A DNA stretch of 64,000 nt. Source: Clostridia bacterium. GTDB taxonomy: Bacteria; Bacillota; Clostridia; Oscillospirales; CAG-272. The translations under genes and the position numbers were made by a program. Positions 17,524 through 25,363 of the stretch are shown in pieces. The DNA is taken from NCBI GenBank assembly GCA_017942005.1, contig JAGAVJ010000027.1:124001-188000 (forward strand). Reading direction: 5' to 3'. The stretch's first letter is position 1; each line of letters opens with the position of its first letter. The notes under the pieces are model-generated. The model saw only the letters and a list, made by a program, of their open reading frames with translations. It did not search any database and was not told the DNA's origin.

Positions 17524-18384
17524 TTACGGTATCAATATAAGCGTTCCATTCTCTTCCTTTACCGGGAAGAAACGCGGATGCTCAGGCGCACTATTCGGTC
17601 TGTGCAGCGTCAGCATTTTCTGACCTTCCAATGTGGTAAACAGCATGCCATGACCGCCGTCCCGGGAAAAAATCGGCGTATCAAGATGCTTCCACGGTCC
17701 AAGCACAGAGCCGGACTCCGAGACAGACAATGCCTGTACATAGGCGCCGTTTGCAAAGGAAGACCACAGCATACAGAGCGTACCGTCTTTCATTTGAAAC
17801 AGAAACGGACCGTCCGTCACAAAATCCTGTCCAGTTTTGTTTGCAAAGGAGGGTTCCGATGCATGGAACAATACGGTAACATCGCCGTCTGCAAAGCGTA
17901 AATCTTCGGTCAGCGGCATGGCGTTTATCGTACCGTCATGTATTTGCAGCCATTCGTGACAGAAGACGATATACGGCGTTCCGTTTTCCATCCACAGGGT
18001 TCCGTCAAGGCATTCCCACTCCCGCGGCGTTACAGGTTCCTTTGTCAATGGAACAAAGGTACCGTCCGGGGTATCACAGACAAGAATCTGTGTACCGCGG
18101 CAGTGATTTTCTGCAAAAAAGGAAGCAAACATATAATAGTTTCCGCGGTACGCATGCACTTCCGGCGCCCAGAAGTCCCGTGTTGCCCAAAAGCCGTCCG
18201 GTGCACGGAAAATTTCCTTCGGCTCCTCAAAATGTACTAAATCTTTGGTTTTATATACCACGAAATGCGGATACGGACGGATATTCCAGTCATCGCCGCC
18301 GGTACCGTAAAGATAATATACGCCGTGTTCTGTATCTGTCAGAACAAACGGGTCTCTGATTTGAATTTCTTCGGCTGTACGCAT
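17524..18384 (-). CDS. GH43-like five-bladed propeller glycosidase
   Basis: 286 residues with the GH43/GH32-clan pattern: IRDPFVL at residue 10 holding the catalytic-base Asp, FWAPEVHAYRGNYYMF near 80, DGTLW near 130, TDGPFLFQ near 190, and GGHGMLF near 240. No signal peptide is seen, so it likely acts on imported oligosaccharides such as arabino- or xylo-configured ends. The ATG at 18384 sits two bases beyond the uxuB stop, with AGGGA upstream. Specificity within the clan is not resolvable. Confidence 0.75.
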   Translation of the reverse strand: MRTAEEIQIRDPFVLTDTEHGVYYLYGTGGDDWNIRPYPHFVVYKTKDLVHFEEPKEIFRAPDGFWATRDFWAPEVHAYRGNYYMFASFFAENHCRGTQILVCDTPDGTFVPLTKEPVTPREWECLDGTLWMENGTPYIVFCHEWLQIHDGTINAMPLTEDLRFADGDVTVLFHASEPSFANKTGQDFVTDGPFLFQMKDGTLCMLWSSFANGAYVQALSVSESGSVLGPWKHLDTPIFSRDGGHGMLFTTLEGQKMLTLHRPNSAPEHPRFFPVKEENGTLILIP

Positions 18385-18386
18385 GA

Positions 18387-20015
18387 TCAATTCCCTGTTT
18401 TACCTTCTGTAAATGTTTCCTTCAGTACGGCACGAACTGCACCCGGTCCAGCTGTCAAACGGAGGAACAGTGCTTCCACCGTTTCGCCGAGTCCTGCTTC
18501 ATACAGATTCACAGCAAAAATGTTGGCGTTGGAAAGAATCGGTTCCAGCGCACGGTGCACACATGCAGGGCAGGCCTTGCCCAGCGTGATTTCAGACAGA
18601 TGTGCCTGCAGCGTTTCCAGCAGCGGATCGGCAGAAATGGCAAACGGCGCACCGTTGTCATCAACACCGAGCAGATACCGGCACCAGCCTGCAATGACAA
18701 GAGGAATTGCCTTGAGAGCGGTGATATCTCTGCCGCCTGCAAGATACGCCTTGATCGTTTCTCCAAACCGAACCGCCATCTTCTGAGAGGTATCGGTCGC
18801 TATGCGCTGCGGTGCATCGGGCATAAACGGATTGGGCAGCCGTACCTTGACCACTTCATCGATAAATGCCCCAGGATCGAGAATGCCCGGATTGACAACC
18901 ACCGGCAGTCCTTCTCTATATCCGATGACCTGCACCATCTCTGCCAATTCTGCATCCTTCATTTCCGCGGAAATCAGGGTATAGCCAAGCAGACAGCCAA
19001 ACACTGCAAGTGCAGTATGCAGGGGATTTAAGCAGGTACAGACCTTCATTTTTTCCGTTTTGTCAACAATGCTGCGGTCACAAAAGATCACGCCGCCGCG
19101 CTCCAGCGCGGGATGTCCTGCCGGGAATTTGTCCTCAATGACAAGATACTGCGGTTTTTCCGCATTGACAAACGGTGCGATATAGGTATTTTTATCGGTG
19201 ACAATCGTCTCGGTATCGCCAAAGCCGACGTCATGCAGCATCGCAGCAACATTGGCATCCGGTCTTGGGGTGATCTTATCGATCATGGATATCGGGAATG
19301 TAATTTTTGTTTCGTCCTTTAAGTAAGCGGAAAAGCCTGCTTCCGCATTTCCGTTTTCTGTCCATGCATCGGCAATGGCAAGGACGGCAGCCATCAGTTT
19401 ATCACCGTTGTGGGAACAGTTGTCCATGGACACAAGTGCAAGCGGAAGTGCGCCTGCCTGGTACCGCTTGTATACAAGGGCAGTCAAACGACCGAGGAAC
19501 GTCTTCGCTTTTTGGGGCACATCTGACATATCTTCCGCAATGGAGGGCATCAGTGTCCCGTCCGGACGACGAATGGCATATCCTTTTTCTGTAATGGTAA
19601 AGGATACCATCTGCAAGCTCGGCGCACAGAAAATTTCAGACAAGCGTGCCATGCCCATCTCGTCTGCCTTGATCGCTTCTGTCACAGAACCAATGACTTC
19701 TTTTTCCACATTGCCGTCTGCAAGCAGGGTGACAGAAAGGGACAGATTGTCATGCGGCGCATAAATTTGATCGATAATCTGGTAGTCAAAACCGTCCGCC
19801 GCAATCACACCGCGGTCGAGAATTCCCTCACAAAGCAATTGGTTGCATACCTTTGCAGGAAATGCACGGAACAGATTGCCTGCGCCAAAGTGCAGCCATG
19901 TCGGCGCGGCAGTTGTTTTTGCAATGATGCTTTCGCGGTCATAGGTCGGCGTGTTGATCCCGGCTGCGGCAAACGCCGCCTTGTCCGCAAGCGCGTCCTG
20001 ATTTAAATATAACAT
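18387..20015 (-). CDS. uxuB: Fructuronate reductase / mannitol dehydrogenase family
   Basis: 542 residues of the long-chain polyol dehydrogenase family. LHFGAGNLFRAF near residue 35 is the NAD-binding start, SMDNCSHNGDKL near 205 is the family signature, and the K...N..H catalytic set appears in KMKVCTCLNPLHTAL near 330. Together with uxuA next door it most likely reduces D-fructuronate to D-mannonate in glucuronate breakdown. The ATG at 20015 is preceded by the SD AAAGGAG and an intervening hairpin, so a conventional short spacing is absent. The reading frame continues open far upstream, but that overlaps uxuA and is unlikely to be used. Confidence 0.87.
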   Translation of the reverse strand: MLYLNQDALADKAAFAAAGINTPTYDRESIIAKTTAAPTWLHFGAGNLFRAFPAKVCNQLLCEGILDRGVIAADGFDYQIIDQIYAPHDNLSLSVTLLADGNVEKEVIGSVTEAIKADEMGMARLSEIFCAPSLQMVSFTITEKGYAIRRPDGTLMPSIAEDMSDVPQKAKTFLGRLTALVYKRYQAGALPLALVSMDNCSHNGDKLMAAVLAIADAWTENGNAEAGFSAYLKDETKITFPISMIDKITPRPDANVAAMLHDVGFGDTETIVTDKNTYIAPFVNAEKPQYLVIEDKFPAGHPALERGGVIFCDRSIVDKTEKMKVCTCLNPLHTALAVFGCLLGYTLISAEMKDAELAEMVQVIGYREGLPVVVNPGILDPGAFIDEVVKVRLPNPFMPDAPQRIATDTSQKMAVRFGETIKAYLAGGRDITALKAIPLVIAGWCRYLLGVDDNGAPFAISADPLLETLQAHLSEITLGKACPACVHRALEPILSNANIFAVNLYEAGLGETVEALFLRLTAGPGAVRAVLKETFTEGKTGN

Positions 20016-20057
20016 GATGAGAATTATAACTTTACCAAAGTAAAAGTTATCTCCTTT
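20016..20057 (-). promoter_or_regulatory. SD-hairpin-start leader of uxuB
   Basis: On the minus strand AAAGGAG (20051-20057) is followed by a 25-base hairpin (20026-20050; ATAACTTTTAC/GTAAAGTTAT with one bulge), ten bases, and the ATG. It matches the hairpins at 5816 and 35015. Confidence 0.65.
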
Positions 20058-20064
20058 CCGAAAA

Positions 20065-21150
20065 TCAAAGCAGCGCGTCTTTTCTCTGCGTCGCCTTGTC
20101 AATGGCTTCCCAAAGTCCGTTGATATAGCATGCGCCCATTGCGCGGTCATACAAACCGTAACCGGGCATGCAGACCTCACCCCATAGCGTTCTGCCGTGA
20201 TCGGGGCGAATCGGACCGTCAAAGCCGATATCATACAGCGCCTTGACGATTTCGTACATGTCGAACGAGCCGTCCGCGGACAGATGTGCAGCCTCCTCGA
20301 ACAGTCCCGGCGCAAAGTGCTGCAAATTGCGTACATGTGCAAAATGAATGCGGCCCTTGCAGGAACGGATGATATCCGGCAGGTCGTTGTTTAAATCAGT
20401 GCCAAGTGACCCTGTACAGAAAGTCAGTCCGTTGTAGGGATTGTCTACGGCTTTCAGCATCTTCTGAATATTCTCTTTGTTTGTGATAATGCGCGGCAGA
20501 TTGAACACGGGCCATGCGGGGTCGTCCGGATGAATCGCCATTTTGATGCCGTATTTTTCACAGGTTGGCATAATCGCCTTTAAAAAGTAGATCAGGTTGT
20601 CAAACAGCTTGTCTGCCGTGACATCTCGATAGGCGTCAAACAGCTCCTTGACATGGGAAAGACGCTCCGGTTCCCATCCCGGCATGACAAAACCGTTGGA
20701 ATTGGCATCCGTCTGGTTGAAAAATACCTGCGGATCAATGGAATCGACCACTGACTGGTCATAGGCAAGCACAGTCGAGCCGTCATGACGCGGCTTTGCA
20801 AGATTGGTGCGTGTCCAGTCAAAGACCGGCATAAAATTATAGCATACCATATGAATCCCTGCATCGCCGAGATTTTCAAGGGTTTTGATATAATTTTCGA
20901 TGTACTTGTCGCGCATTGGCAGTCCGATTTTGATATCGTCATGGATATTGACGGACTCGATACCGGAAATTTCCAGATTTTCTGCTTCGACCTTTGCCTT
21001 CAGTGCCGCAATTTCTTCCCGCGGCCACAGCTCGCCAGCCTGACGGTTGTATAAGGTGGTAATGACGCCGACAACGCCGGGAATCTGACGGATTTCGCGC
21101 AGCTTCACAGAGTCATATCCTTCACCGAACCATCTGAGTGTCATTTTCAT
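20065..21150 (-). CDS. uxuA: Mannonate dehydratase
   Basis: Dehydrates D-mannonate to 2-keto-3-deoxygluconate. The 361-residue protein begins MKMTLRWFGEGYDSVKLREIRQ, typical of UxuA, and has the metal and active-site segments YNFMPVFDWTRT, MAIHPDDPAW, GLTFCTGSLG, and FAHVRN with the TIM-barrel His/Asp/Cys ligands. AGGAGG precedes the ATG at 21150. First gene of the minus-strand block that includes uxuB, GH43-like, fucU, oxidoreductase, AraC and rhaA. The KDG kinase and aldolase needed downstream are not in the window. Confidence 0.93.
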   Translation of the reverse strand: MKMTLRWFGEGYDSVKLREIRQIPGVVGVITTLYNRQAGELWPREEIAALKAKVEAENLEISGIESVNIHDDIKIGLPMRDKYIENYIKTLENLGDAGIHMVCYNFMPVFDWTRTNLAKPRHDGSTVLAYDQSVVDSIDPQVFFNQTDANSNGFVMPGWEPERLSHVKELFDAYRDVTADKLFDNLIYFLKAIMPTCEKYGIKMAIHPDDPAWPVFNLPRIITNKENIQKMLKAVDNPYNGLTFCTGSLGTDLNNDLPDIIRSCKGRIHFAHVRNLQHFAPGLFEEAAHLSADGSFDMYEIVKALYDIGFDGPIRPDHGRTLWGEVCMPGYGLYDRAMGACYINGLWEAIDKATQRKDALL

Positions 21151-21430
21151 GGTGGGGCCTCCTTTTTTATTCAAACGGATTTAGGCAATTGTAAAACTCC
21201 GTTTTCCAATTGGTTTCATCGGACTGATGAAGCTTGCTGAATCAGTGTAATGACGCAGTCCGATGGCTCCCTTTGGTCGCTTTAAAGGTGTCTTTTTTGG
21301 CGGGAGATACCCGCACGACATAAGACGTTGAACGTCTTATGTCATAACGACGCATTTATTGATATATTGCCCTACGGGTAATATAAAATTATAACTTTTA
21401 CAATCGGCTAATTCAAACAAATTTATAACA
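21151..21430 (-). promoter_or_regulatory. Long structured 5' leader of uxuA
   Basis: From the predicted transcript start near 21429 the roughly 280-base leader holds several hairpins: ATATTACCC/GGGCAATAT (21365-21386), the perfect GACATAAGACGTT/AACGTCTTATGTC (21318-21344), CGGGTATCTCCCG (21299-21312), CATCGGACTG/CAGTCCGATG (21217-21266), and CAATTGGAAAACGGAGTTTTACAATTG near 21190. No known riboswitch class was recognised. Confidence 0.5.
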
Positions 21431-21435
21431 ACATT

Positions 21436-21464
21436 ATTATATCAAGTTCTTTTCAAAAAATCAA
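21436..21464 (-). promoter_or_regulatory. Sigma-A promoter of uxuA block
   Basis: TTGATT (21459-21464) and TATAAT (21436-21441) with 17-base spacing on the minus strand. Confidence 0.65.
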
Positions 21465-21644
21465 CGGGTATGGAAGAATTTGTTCGGATTTTTTTTAAGG
21501 GATGGTGACAAATACAAAAACCCAGTTCAATTTTTCCCCGATAAAAAGTTTAGTGAGGAGTATGGGGGAACATTTTCAAATGTGTCTCTCATTGTTTTTT
21601 GGGAAAAGGAGATGCTTCCGCCATTGTTTTTTTACAAAAAAACG

Positions 21645-21673
21645 TTGACAAACCGTATATTCTTTAGTATAAT
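21645..21673 (+). promoter_or_regulatory. Sigma-A promoter of zinc-ribbon gene
   Basis: Consensus TTGACA (21645-21650) and TATAAT (21668-21673) with 17-base spacing. The transcript would have a leader of about 140 bases before the start at 21820. Confidence 0.75.
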
Positions 21674-21743
21674 AAAGGATATCAGATCAAGTTTTATTTT
21701 CTGATGTACTGTCCTTGGCGGCTTGTGCCGCAATTTCACATAG

Positions 21744-21819
21744 AAAGGAAAACCTTCGCACCGTTCAACTTTGCTGAACATTTCAGCAGTGCAGAAGATG
21801 CGAAGTTATGGTCATCATT
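21744..21819 (+). promoter_or_regulatory. SD-hairpin-start leader with large hairpin
   Basis: AAAGGA (21744-21749) is followed by AACCTTCGCA (21751-21760) pairing with TGCGAAGTT (21799-21807), with an inner hairpin GTTCA/TGAAC, then ATGGTCATCATT and the ATG at 21820. The post-hairpin segment equals the TTATGGTCATAA element at other genes, and its ATG (21808) is in frame, giving Met-Val-Ile-Ile-Met. Confidence 0.65.
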
Positions 21820-22383
21820 ATGGCATATTGCAGTCAATGCGGGGCAAAGATTGAGGACGACGCACGGTTTTGTACCTTTTGCGGCGCCAAGGTAGACGGA
21901 AGCTTTCATGCCGCATCCGCAGATAGCAAAAACAAATCAAACAGCCAAAACGGTTCCTATGAAAATTCCGATAAACAAAAGAAATCAGGATCCGGCACGT
22001 CCTTTGAGTCTTACCTTGCATATACAGATACCACCGCTTCCTATCGTCCCGGGGACTGTGACCAGAACCGTCTTGTCGCAGTGTTATCGTATCTCCATAT
22101 TCTTGTTATCGTACCGCTCATCGGCATGCGGGAATCTCCATTTACACAGTATCATGCAAAAATCGGTCTCAATCTCCTGTTATGGCATCTGGTTGCAGAA
22201 GTCGGCGGTAATATCATCTGCAGGATTCTCTACTTCATTCCGGTCATTGACTGGATTGCACCAATTGCTGTCGGGCTGATCAATCTGGCGCTTTGGGGCA
22301 TTAATATTTTCGGTATCGTATCCGCAGCGCAGGGAAAAGCGCGGGAGCTTGAAATTTTTGCGCCGTTTAAAATCATCAGGTAA
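21820..22383 (+). CDS. Zinc-ribbon membrane protein
   Basis: 187 residues. An N-terminal zinc ribbon AYCSQCGAKIEDDARFC (two CxxC pairs, residues 3-22) is followed by a polar linker of about 40 residues and then three to four hydrophobic segments (LVAVLSYLHILVIVPLIG, IGLNLLLWHLVAEVGGNI, WIAPIAVGLINLALWGINIFGIV). The layout matches zinc-ribbon plus DUF4870/Tic20-like proteins of Firmicutes, whose function is not established. I prefer the ATG at 21820 because zinc-ribbon proteins usually begin MxYCxxC; the ATG at 21808 would add four residues. Confidence 0.8.
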   Translation: MAYCSQCGAKIEDDARFCTFCGAKVDGSFHAASADSKNKSNSQNGSYENSDKQKKSGSGTSFESYLAYTDTTASYRPGDCDQNRLVAVLSYLHILVIVPLIGMRESPFTQYHAKIGLNLLLWHLVAEVGGNIICRILYFIPVIDWIAPIAVGLINLALWGINIFGIVSAAQGKARELEIFAPFKIIR

Positions 22384-22607
22384 TCAAATCCATTCTCTTC
22401 ACAATACGTTTGCATATCCAGCTGTGACCGGACTGCAGGCGTATTTTTTATGTTCAATACGCAGCAGTATGGGGGGAATGGGGTACATATTTTAAATCCC
22501 TTTTATCAGCAGTACCTTTTTTATTGTCTGTGCATACCATGTAAAAGGAACTCTTTTTTTACTTTCCATATACATTATGACCATCACAATGAGAGGAGTC
22601 TTTTTAT

Positions 22608-23462
22608 ATGTTTGCACTCAAACCATATCAAAGGCTGCATGCAGTAGAATACGCAAAAAAATGGGCGCTTGACCGCAATCCGCTGTTTCAGGACTTTGCC
22701 GAATGCGGCGGCGACTGCACCAATTACATTTCCCAGTGTATTTTTGCCGGAAGCTGTATCATGAACGACACGCCGACCTTCGGCTGGTTTTTCCGTTCTC
22801 CCGGAGATTATGCGCCTGCATGGACCGGCGTTCCCTATCTCTATAACTTCTTAATCAGCAATATGGGAAACGGCCCTGTCGGTGTAGAAGTGCCAAGAGA
22901 ACGCATTGAGCTTGGCGATATCATCCAGCTTGGCCGCCGGGACGGAACGTTTTATCATACGGTAATCATTACCGCCATGCGGGATGATGAAATTTTTGTC
23001 TGCGCACATAACAACGATGCTCTGAACCGACCGCTGTCTACGTATTCCTTTGAAGCTGTGCGCTATATCCATATCACCGGTGTGCGCTTTACCGTTTCTG
23101 CCGGGGATTGCTGCTTTGATACAGTTATCGACGGTACTGCAATTTTCCCAACAGAAGCGCAGGCAAGCGCCCTCTCCTGTGAAATCAATGCAGAGCCCGC
23201 TGTTCCGACACCGCTTCCCGCCGATATCCCCCCGAAAAGCAGCGCGGAGCAGCAAATGCCAAGCGGTATCTCCGACGCCGCACAGCGAATATCAAATACC
23301 CAAGATAACGCTTCTGCCAATCCTGAACCGCCAACCGATCAAAATCTGCCCAATGAACCAAAACGTCCCGCCGACATTCTTCCAACGCAGGAAAACGGGA
23401 AACCGACAGACAATGGCGCAAATGAGACGAACAATGCAGATTTAAGTGAAGATCAGCGCTAA
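22608..23462 (+). CDS. Amidase_6-domain protein with disordered tail
   Basis: 284 residues. The N-terminal 165 residues match the putative amidase domain found in many sporulating Firmicutes: YAKKWALDRNPLFQDF, GGDCTNYISQCIFAG with the likely catalytic Cys, GWFFRSPGDYAPAWTGVPYLYNF, ELGDIIQLGRRDGTFYHTVII with the likely His, and AHNNDALNRPLSTYSFE. The last 100 residues are rich in P, N, Q and S and look disordered. It probably acts on peptides or cell wall during sporulation, given the neighbours spoIIP and gpr, but no substrate is known. GAGAGGAG precedes the ATG. Its stop overlaps the spoIIP stop tail to tail. Confidence 0.8.
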   Translation: MFALKPYQRLHAVEYAKKWALDRNPLFQDFAECGGDCTNYISQCIFAGSCIMNDTPTFGWFFRSPGDYAPAWTGVPYLYNFLISNMGNGPVGVEVPRERIELGDIIQLGRRDGTFYHTVIITAMRDDEIFVCAHNNDALNRPLSTYSFEAVRYIHITGVRFTVSAGDCCFDTVIDGTAIFPTEAQASALSCEINAEPAVPTPLPADIPPKSSAEQQMPSGISDAAQRISNTQDNASANPEPPTDQNLPNEPKRPADILPTQENGKPTDNGANETNNADLSEDQR

Positions 23463-24796
23463 TCCCCCTGTAAAATCATTTCTGCCATCACACAGCCAAG
23501 ATAGTACGCAGCGGAACGCGCTTCTTCCACACTGTTTCCGGAAGAACCGATTTCCAGAAGCAGCGATCCCGGCGCATACTGCGCGTTGAAGGTGGCGGAA
23601 CGCAGATTGATCGGCCGTGCGAATGTAGGATATGCCGTATTCAGCCGTTTCTGCAGCCGCACCGCCACAGTCAGATTGTCCCGCCACCCTGCGTGATTCG
23701 CTCCGGCTTCATCTGTTCCTACCACACACATCACCTGTGCGCTGACATCCCCGTCCACTTCCGTCACAGGACGCAGGATATCGCCCTTTGCCGTGGCAAG
23801 CGCATCGCGGTGCACATCAAACACATATTGAATGGAAGGATACGCCGCAACGGTCTCTTTTATGTATGCGGCGGCCTTTGTATAGGCTTGGGGATAGGAT
23901 TCTGCATCAAACATCGTTGTACAGTGCAGAACCTCAATCCCGGCAGCCTCCAATGTCTCTGTCAGGGTGGTACCGACAGAGACAACATTTTCTTCTATAT
24001 CTTCCGAACGTGCGTAAAAGGTGCTGTCTACCGCAGTGCAGCCTTCCGGCGCATACGCTTCTGTCCCATGGGTATGCAGAATCAGCACAAGCGGTTTTTG
24101 CGCCGTGTCCTCTGTCGTTCCCCCGGTGGGCACGCATTCCGCAGGTGCAATGGGATAGTCACGGGACAAAAGCTCTGTGGGGTTGATTTCATACGCAGTC
24201 TGATTGGAAAACAGGATTCCTTGATTTTCCGCTGTATACAAAGACATGGAAGACAAATCCATCGGAATGACTGCACTCTGTCCCTTTTTCACCTGTGTGC
24301 GGTCATATTGATACAGGCTGTCCCCGCTTTCTTTGATTGCCTGCCGCTGTGCAATTGGATCATCCGACGCATCTGCAATTCCGGCAGATGCGCGTTTGTT
24401 TTGAGAATCCGAATCGGAAAACGCAGGATTCAGCGGATTTTGTACATCCGGAAACGCAAGTCCCTCCGGTTCAAAATAGGACAGCGTTGTTTCCCCCTCC
24501 ATATAAACGGCATACCCAAGCACTGCCGCCGATAAGGACTTTGGGGTATATGCGGCAGGCGGATAAAAATCATAGACCGTTTTTTGCAGCATCAGCAGCA
24601 TCCCGTCTTCACATAGTGCCTGTTCCATTGCAAAGCTTGCCAAGAACAATACGGTTACGGTGATCAGCCCAAGTACAAAATGCAAAAAAAAGCACTGATA
24701 AAAATACCGCAGCTTTTTAAAAACACGCCGATTTTTCCATTTTTTCGGATTCGCTGTTTTCATTCCGTCTTTTACTGTATCCATCATGATACCCAT
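23459..24796 (-). CDS. spoIIP: Stage II sporulation protein P
   Basis: Membrane-anchored amidase/endopeptidase that works with SpoIID and SpoIIM in engulfment. The protein has a cytoplasmic basic start, one TM segment (FFLHFVLGLITVTVLFLASF, about residues 35-55), a variable acidic linker, and the catalytic SpoIIP domain with ILHTHGTEAY near residue 235, YVFDVHRDAL near 325 and LLLEIGSSGNSVEEA near the end. Start candidates are ATG at 24796, 24787 and 24784, all after an SD-hairpin leader. The adjacent upstream gene is gpr, the usual clostridial pairing. Confidence 0.92.
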   Translation of the reverse strand: MGIMMDTVKDGMKTANPKKWKNRRVFKKLRYFYQCFFLHFVLGLITVTVLFLASFAMEQALCEDGMLLMLQKTVYDFYPPAAYTPKSLSAAVLGYAVYMEGETTLSYFEPEGLAFPDVQNPLNPAFSDSDSQNKRASAGIADASDDPIAQRQAIKESGDSLYQYDRTQVKKGQSAVIPMDLSSMSLYTAENQGILFSNQTAYEINPTELLSRDYPIAPAECVPTGGTTEDTAQKPLVLILHTHGTEAYAPEGCTAVDSTFYARSEDIEENVVSVGTTLTETLEAAGIEVLHCTTMFDAESYPQAYTKAAAYIKETVAAYPSIQYVFDVHRDALATAKGDILRPVTEVDGDVSAQVMCVVGTDEAGANHAGWRDNLTVAVRLQKRLNTAYPTFARPINLRSATFNAQYAPGSLLLEIGSSGNSVEEARSAAYYLGCVMAEMILQGD

Positions 24797-24822
24797 CACT
24801 TTGCGAATACAAAGCTTCCTTT
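24797..24822 (-). promoter_or_regulatory. SD-hairpin-start leader of spoIIP
   Basis: AAAGGA (24817-24822) is followed by CTTTG-TATTCG-CAAAG (24799-24814) and then ATGGGTATCATGATG. The arrangement, including the Met-Gly-Ile-Met-Met frame, parallels the Met-Val-Ile-x-Met frames at argG and 21808. Confidence 0.55.
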
Positions 24823-25017
24823 CTTTTGGAATTGCTGCGTTTTGTTTGCGAAATCACGCTCGTCCCGTCAGTGAAGCTTCATAAACAAACGAAAGCATTC
24901 CATTTCGTATCGTTTGTTTTGTGTCACCTGCGATACGTTTCCATCTTTTATTTTTTTTGGTATATTCTATGCGCTGGATTCCAGGAATAGAACCGGATAC
25001 GAAAAGAATTTTTATCG

Positions 25018-25150
25018 CTCTTACGGGCTGTCGCATTAACATGCGCCAGCCTATAAAATTCGCCTTTTCGCTTTTTCAAGCGAAATTTCACAGTGTATTT
25101 TTATCAAAATTCACTGTGAAAACGCCGAATTCGGATCACTTCGTGATCCC
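25018..25150 (+). repeat. Dispersed multi-hairpin repeat, copy 1
   Basis: About 130 bases that recur inverted at 62990-63116. The unit begins ACGGGCTGTCGCAT, then TATAAAATTCGCCTTTTCGC, hairpin TTCGCTTTTTCAAGCGAA, hairpin TTTCACAGTG/CACTGTGAAA, ACGCCGAATT and hairpin GGATCACTTCGTGATCC. It sits in the 567-base gap between spoIIP and gpr, which has no gene. Confidence 0.65.
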
Positions 25151-25183
25151 GGTCTGTTGCAAGTTGAAAACTTGCAACAGACC
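25151..25183. repeat. Dispersed hairpin GTCTGTTGCAAGTT family
   Basis: GGTCTGTTGCAAGTT pairs with ACTTGCAACAGACC around a GAAA loop. Nearly the same as 13442-13474 downstream of rhaA. Confidence 0.6.
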
Positions 25184-25308
25184 CCGCCGCTATGGCATCC
25201 TCCAAAAACATTTGAACAATTATATTGCCAAAAAATATAGCGTTAATATGACCAAAAGTATACAAGTGTTTGCCCGTATTATATAGATTAAAGTTTTTTG
25301 AAAGGGGT

Positions 25309-25343
25309 ATGGGGAAAACTTTTTCTCAAAAAAGTTTTCCCCA
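25309..25343 (-). terminator. Terminator hairpin after gpr
   Basis: ATGGGGAAAACTTTTT pairs with AAAAAAGTTTTCCCCAT around CTC, about 20 bases past the gpr stop. It is an inverted copy of the hairpins at 1348 and 45944. Confidence 0.65.
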
Positions 25344-25363
25344 TCGTCTCCCCGTTCCCAACA

